Below, in pieces: positions 32,834-33,688 of a DNA stretch of 33,688 nt; position 1 is the stretch's first letter; the number at the start of each line of letters is the position of its first letter. The notes under the pieces were generated by a model. That model was given only the letters and a program-made list of their open reading frames with translations, was not told the origin of the DNA and did no database searches. Origin of the DNA: Bradyrhizobium sp. STM 3843 (GTDB lineage Bacteria > Pseudomonadota > Alphaproteobacteria > Rhizobiales > Xanthobacteraceae). The stretch is taken from the NCBI RefSeq assembly GCF_000239815.1, contig NZ_CAFK01000342.1, forward strand, positions 1 through 33,688, in the 5' to 3' direction. The position numbers and the translations under genes were made by a program.

Positions 32834-33046
32834 TTAAACGCAGCGGCGGACTGCGACACCGTTCACGATGACCGTCCTGCACGCGGCGACCGGGGGTCTG
32901 CGTACCACGACCGCACCGGCCGGACCGGCGCAGCCGGCACGAACGACACCCCGCGCGCAGACCACCGCATTGGCGTCGGATGATGAGACCAGGGTCACCA
33001 GGGCAAGGGCGAAAATACCGCTTAGGATTGAAATAGCCGTACGCAT
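32834..33046 (-). CDS. Small exported Cys-containing protein, unknown function
   Basis: A 70-residue protein with a signal peptide (about 1-27, ending SSSDANA) and a mature part of about 43 residues with four Cys (VVCARG, AGCAGP, AACRTV, RRCV), enough for two disulfides, in a Val/Ala/Arg-rich context. It resembles small secreted peptides common in Bradyrhizobium, but I know no function. The ATG at 33046 has GGAG 7 bases upstream and starts the signal peptide, whereas the longer frame begins in non-coding sequence. A strong terminator follows. Confidence 0.75.
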   Translation of the reverse strand: MRTAISILSGIFALALVTLVSSSDANAVVCARGVVRAGCAGPAGAVVVRRPPVAACRTVIVNGVAVRRCV

Positions 33047-33206
33047 ATCGAGCTCCATAATGAATGAATTTAATCCACCCTCGCTGCCGAACATGCGTCG
33101 ACAGGGATGCACTGACAACTGTGACAAATTGGGTGGATCTCAGTTTCTGAAGCACGCTCCGAGGGCAGCGCGGCTGCCGCCCGCGGAGCTCGCAAATCTA
33201 CGGGGA

Positions 33207-33688
33207 TTATCGTGCTGCGAATTCCGCGAGCATGCTTCTGCAGGCCGGCGACAGCGAGGCCGCATTGGTCGCAAGGCAGCGGGCAATCCGACCACCGCCG
33301 GGCTGAACCGCGCTACATAGTGCCCGCGCGTCCGGTCCGCATGCTGCGTTAACGATCCTGAGCTCCTCGAGCGGCCGCAAGGGCCGCAACACCAGAACGG
33401 GTGCTGCAGGTGCAGCCGGTGCGCCGCCTGCGGCAGGCGCGGCTGCGGCGGCAGCAGGTGCCGCGGCACCACCGCTCGCAGCCGCCAGCGCCTTCTCACA
33501 GGCCGGCGACAGCTTCGCCTTGTTCTTCTCAAGGCATTGCAACGCGGCGGCGCCGCCCGGCGCCACGCCAGCACAGACGCTGGGATAATCGGACCGGCAG
33601 GCGCTGCGGATCGCCGCGACCTGCGCCTTGCTCGGCTTGCCGGCCGGCATGGCAGCTGCCGACGGCGCCGGCCTCGATGCGGCGGCGG
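33207..33688 (-). CDS. Exported cysteine-rich-repeat protein, 5' end beyond the window
   Basis: At least 160 residues, reading in from the right edge without a stop. Two copies of the Cys-rich repeat (PF00839-like) are visible: ACRSDYPSVCAGVAPGG...CLEKNKAKLSPACEKAL and ACGPDARALCSAVQPGG...CLATNAASLSPACRSML, each with four Cys at matching spacing. A Gly/Ala/Pro-rich linker of about 40 residues separates them. An ATG occurs at 33650, but the frame continues upstream with an Ala/Pro/Ser-rich stretch (end of a signal peptide or linker), so the true start lies outside. It is probably periplasmic; function unknown. Confidence 0.78.
   Translation of the reverse strand, partial: AAASRPAPSAAAMPAGKPSKAQVAAIRSACRSDYPSVCAGVAPGGAAALQCLEKNKAKLSPACEKALAAASGGAAAPAAAAAAPAAGGAPAAPAAPVLVLRPLRPLEELRIVNAACGPDARALCSAVQPGGGRIARCLATNAASLSPACRSMLAEFAAR

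Noticed and set aside
1..33688. CRISPR array, tRNA/rRNA, insertion sequence or phage gene
   Set aside because: Scanning both strands I found no evenly spaced short repeat series, no cloverleaf with CCA-type end, and no transposase, integrase or phage-like protein in any frame.

Overview
The window is GC-rich chromosomal DNA from an alphaproteobacterium, most likely Bradyrhizobium or a close relative. This rests on protein style (Tat-exported ABC_sub_bind-type binding protein, PHA depolymerase, many PAS/AraC/kinase sensors, small Ala-rich secreted proteins) and on two intergenic repeats (21204-21304 and 24219-24352) that resemble repeats I recall from Bradyrhizobiaceae genomes. No rRNA, tRNA, CRISPR, transposase or prophage gene is visible.

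Layout. 1-3000: an ArsR repressor/SdpI-like membrane protein pair (minus), two small membrane ORFs (minus) and a DUF1269 gene (plus). 3198-7516: a broken 3' fragment of a DUF1259 gene, then a membrane class III nucleotide cyclase and an orphan Tat-exported binding protein (plus), then the intact DUF1259 gene (minus). The two DUF1259 copies are direct repeats bracketing the cyclase/binding-protein pair. 6626-9764: a tight minus-strand operon chrB-chrA-DUF1259 with a 4-bp chrB/chrA overlap and a recognisable promoter. 10049-13273: a HerA-like ATPase and a hybrid histidine kinase whose membrane domain resembles the plant/cyanobacterial ethylene-receptor domain but lacks its Asp/Cys/His residues. 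13379-15505: a Tat-exported phospholipase C with a good terminator. 15761-18864: a PAS-PAS-AraC regulator divergent from a soluble chemoreceptor with a tandemly duplicated PAS domain.

18915-25124: metabolic and regulatory genes: GMC oxidoreductase, GNAT acetyltransferase, SMP-30 lactonase, AraC/GyrI-like regulator, a secreted coiled-coil protein, a small unknown protein and a cupin. 25411-30880: glutathione S-transferase, PHA depolymerase, an AraC regulator convergent with it, a cupin and a flavin monooxygenase. 31083-33688: two orphan periplasmic binding proteins meeting tail to tail, a Cys-containing secreted peptide with a strong terminator, and a Cys-rich-repeat protein running off the window end.

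The gene set looks like accessory chromosome devoted to sensing (cyclase, kinase, chemoreceptor, four HTH regulators), metal-oxyanion resistance and carbon/lipid turnover. No defence island or obvious unknown multi-gene machine is present. The best leads are the ligand-site-less ethylene-receptor-like kinase, the DUF1259 duplication around the cyclase/binding-protein pair, and DUF1259 as a third member of a chromate operon. All family assignments were made by reading the sequence, not by database search.
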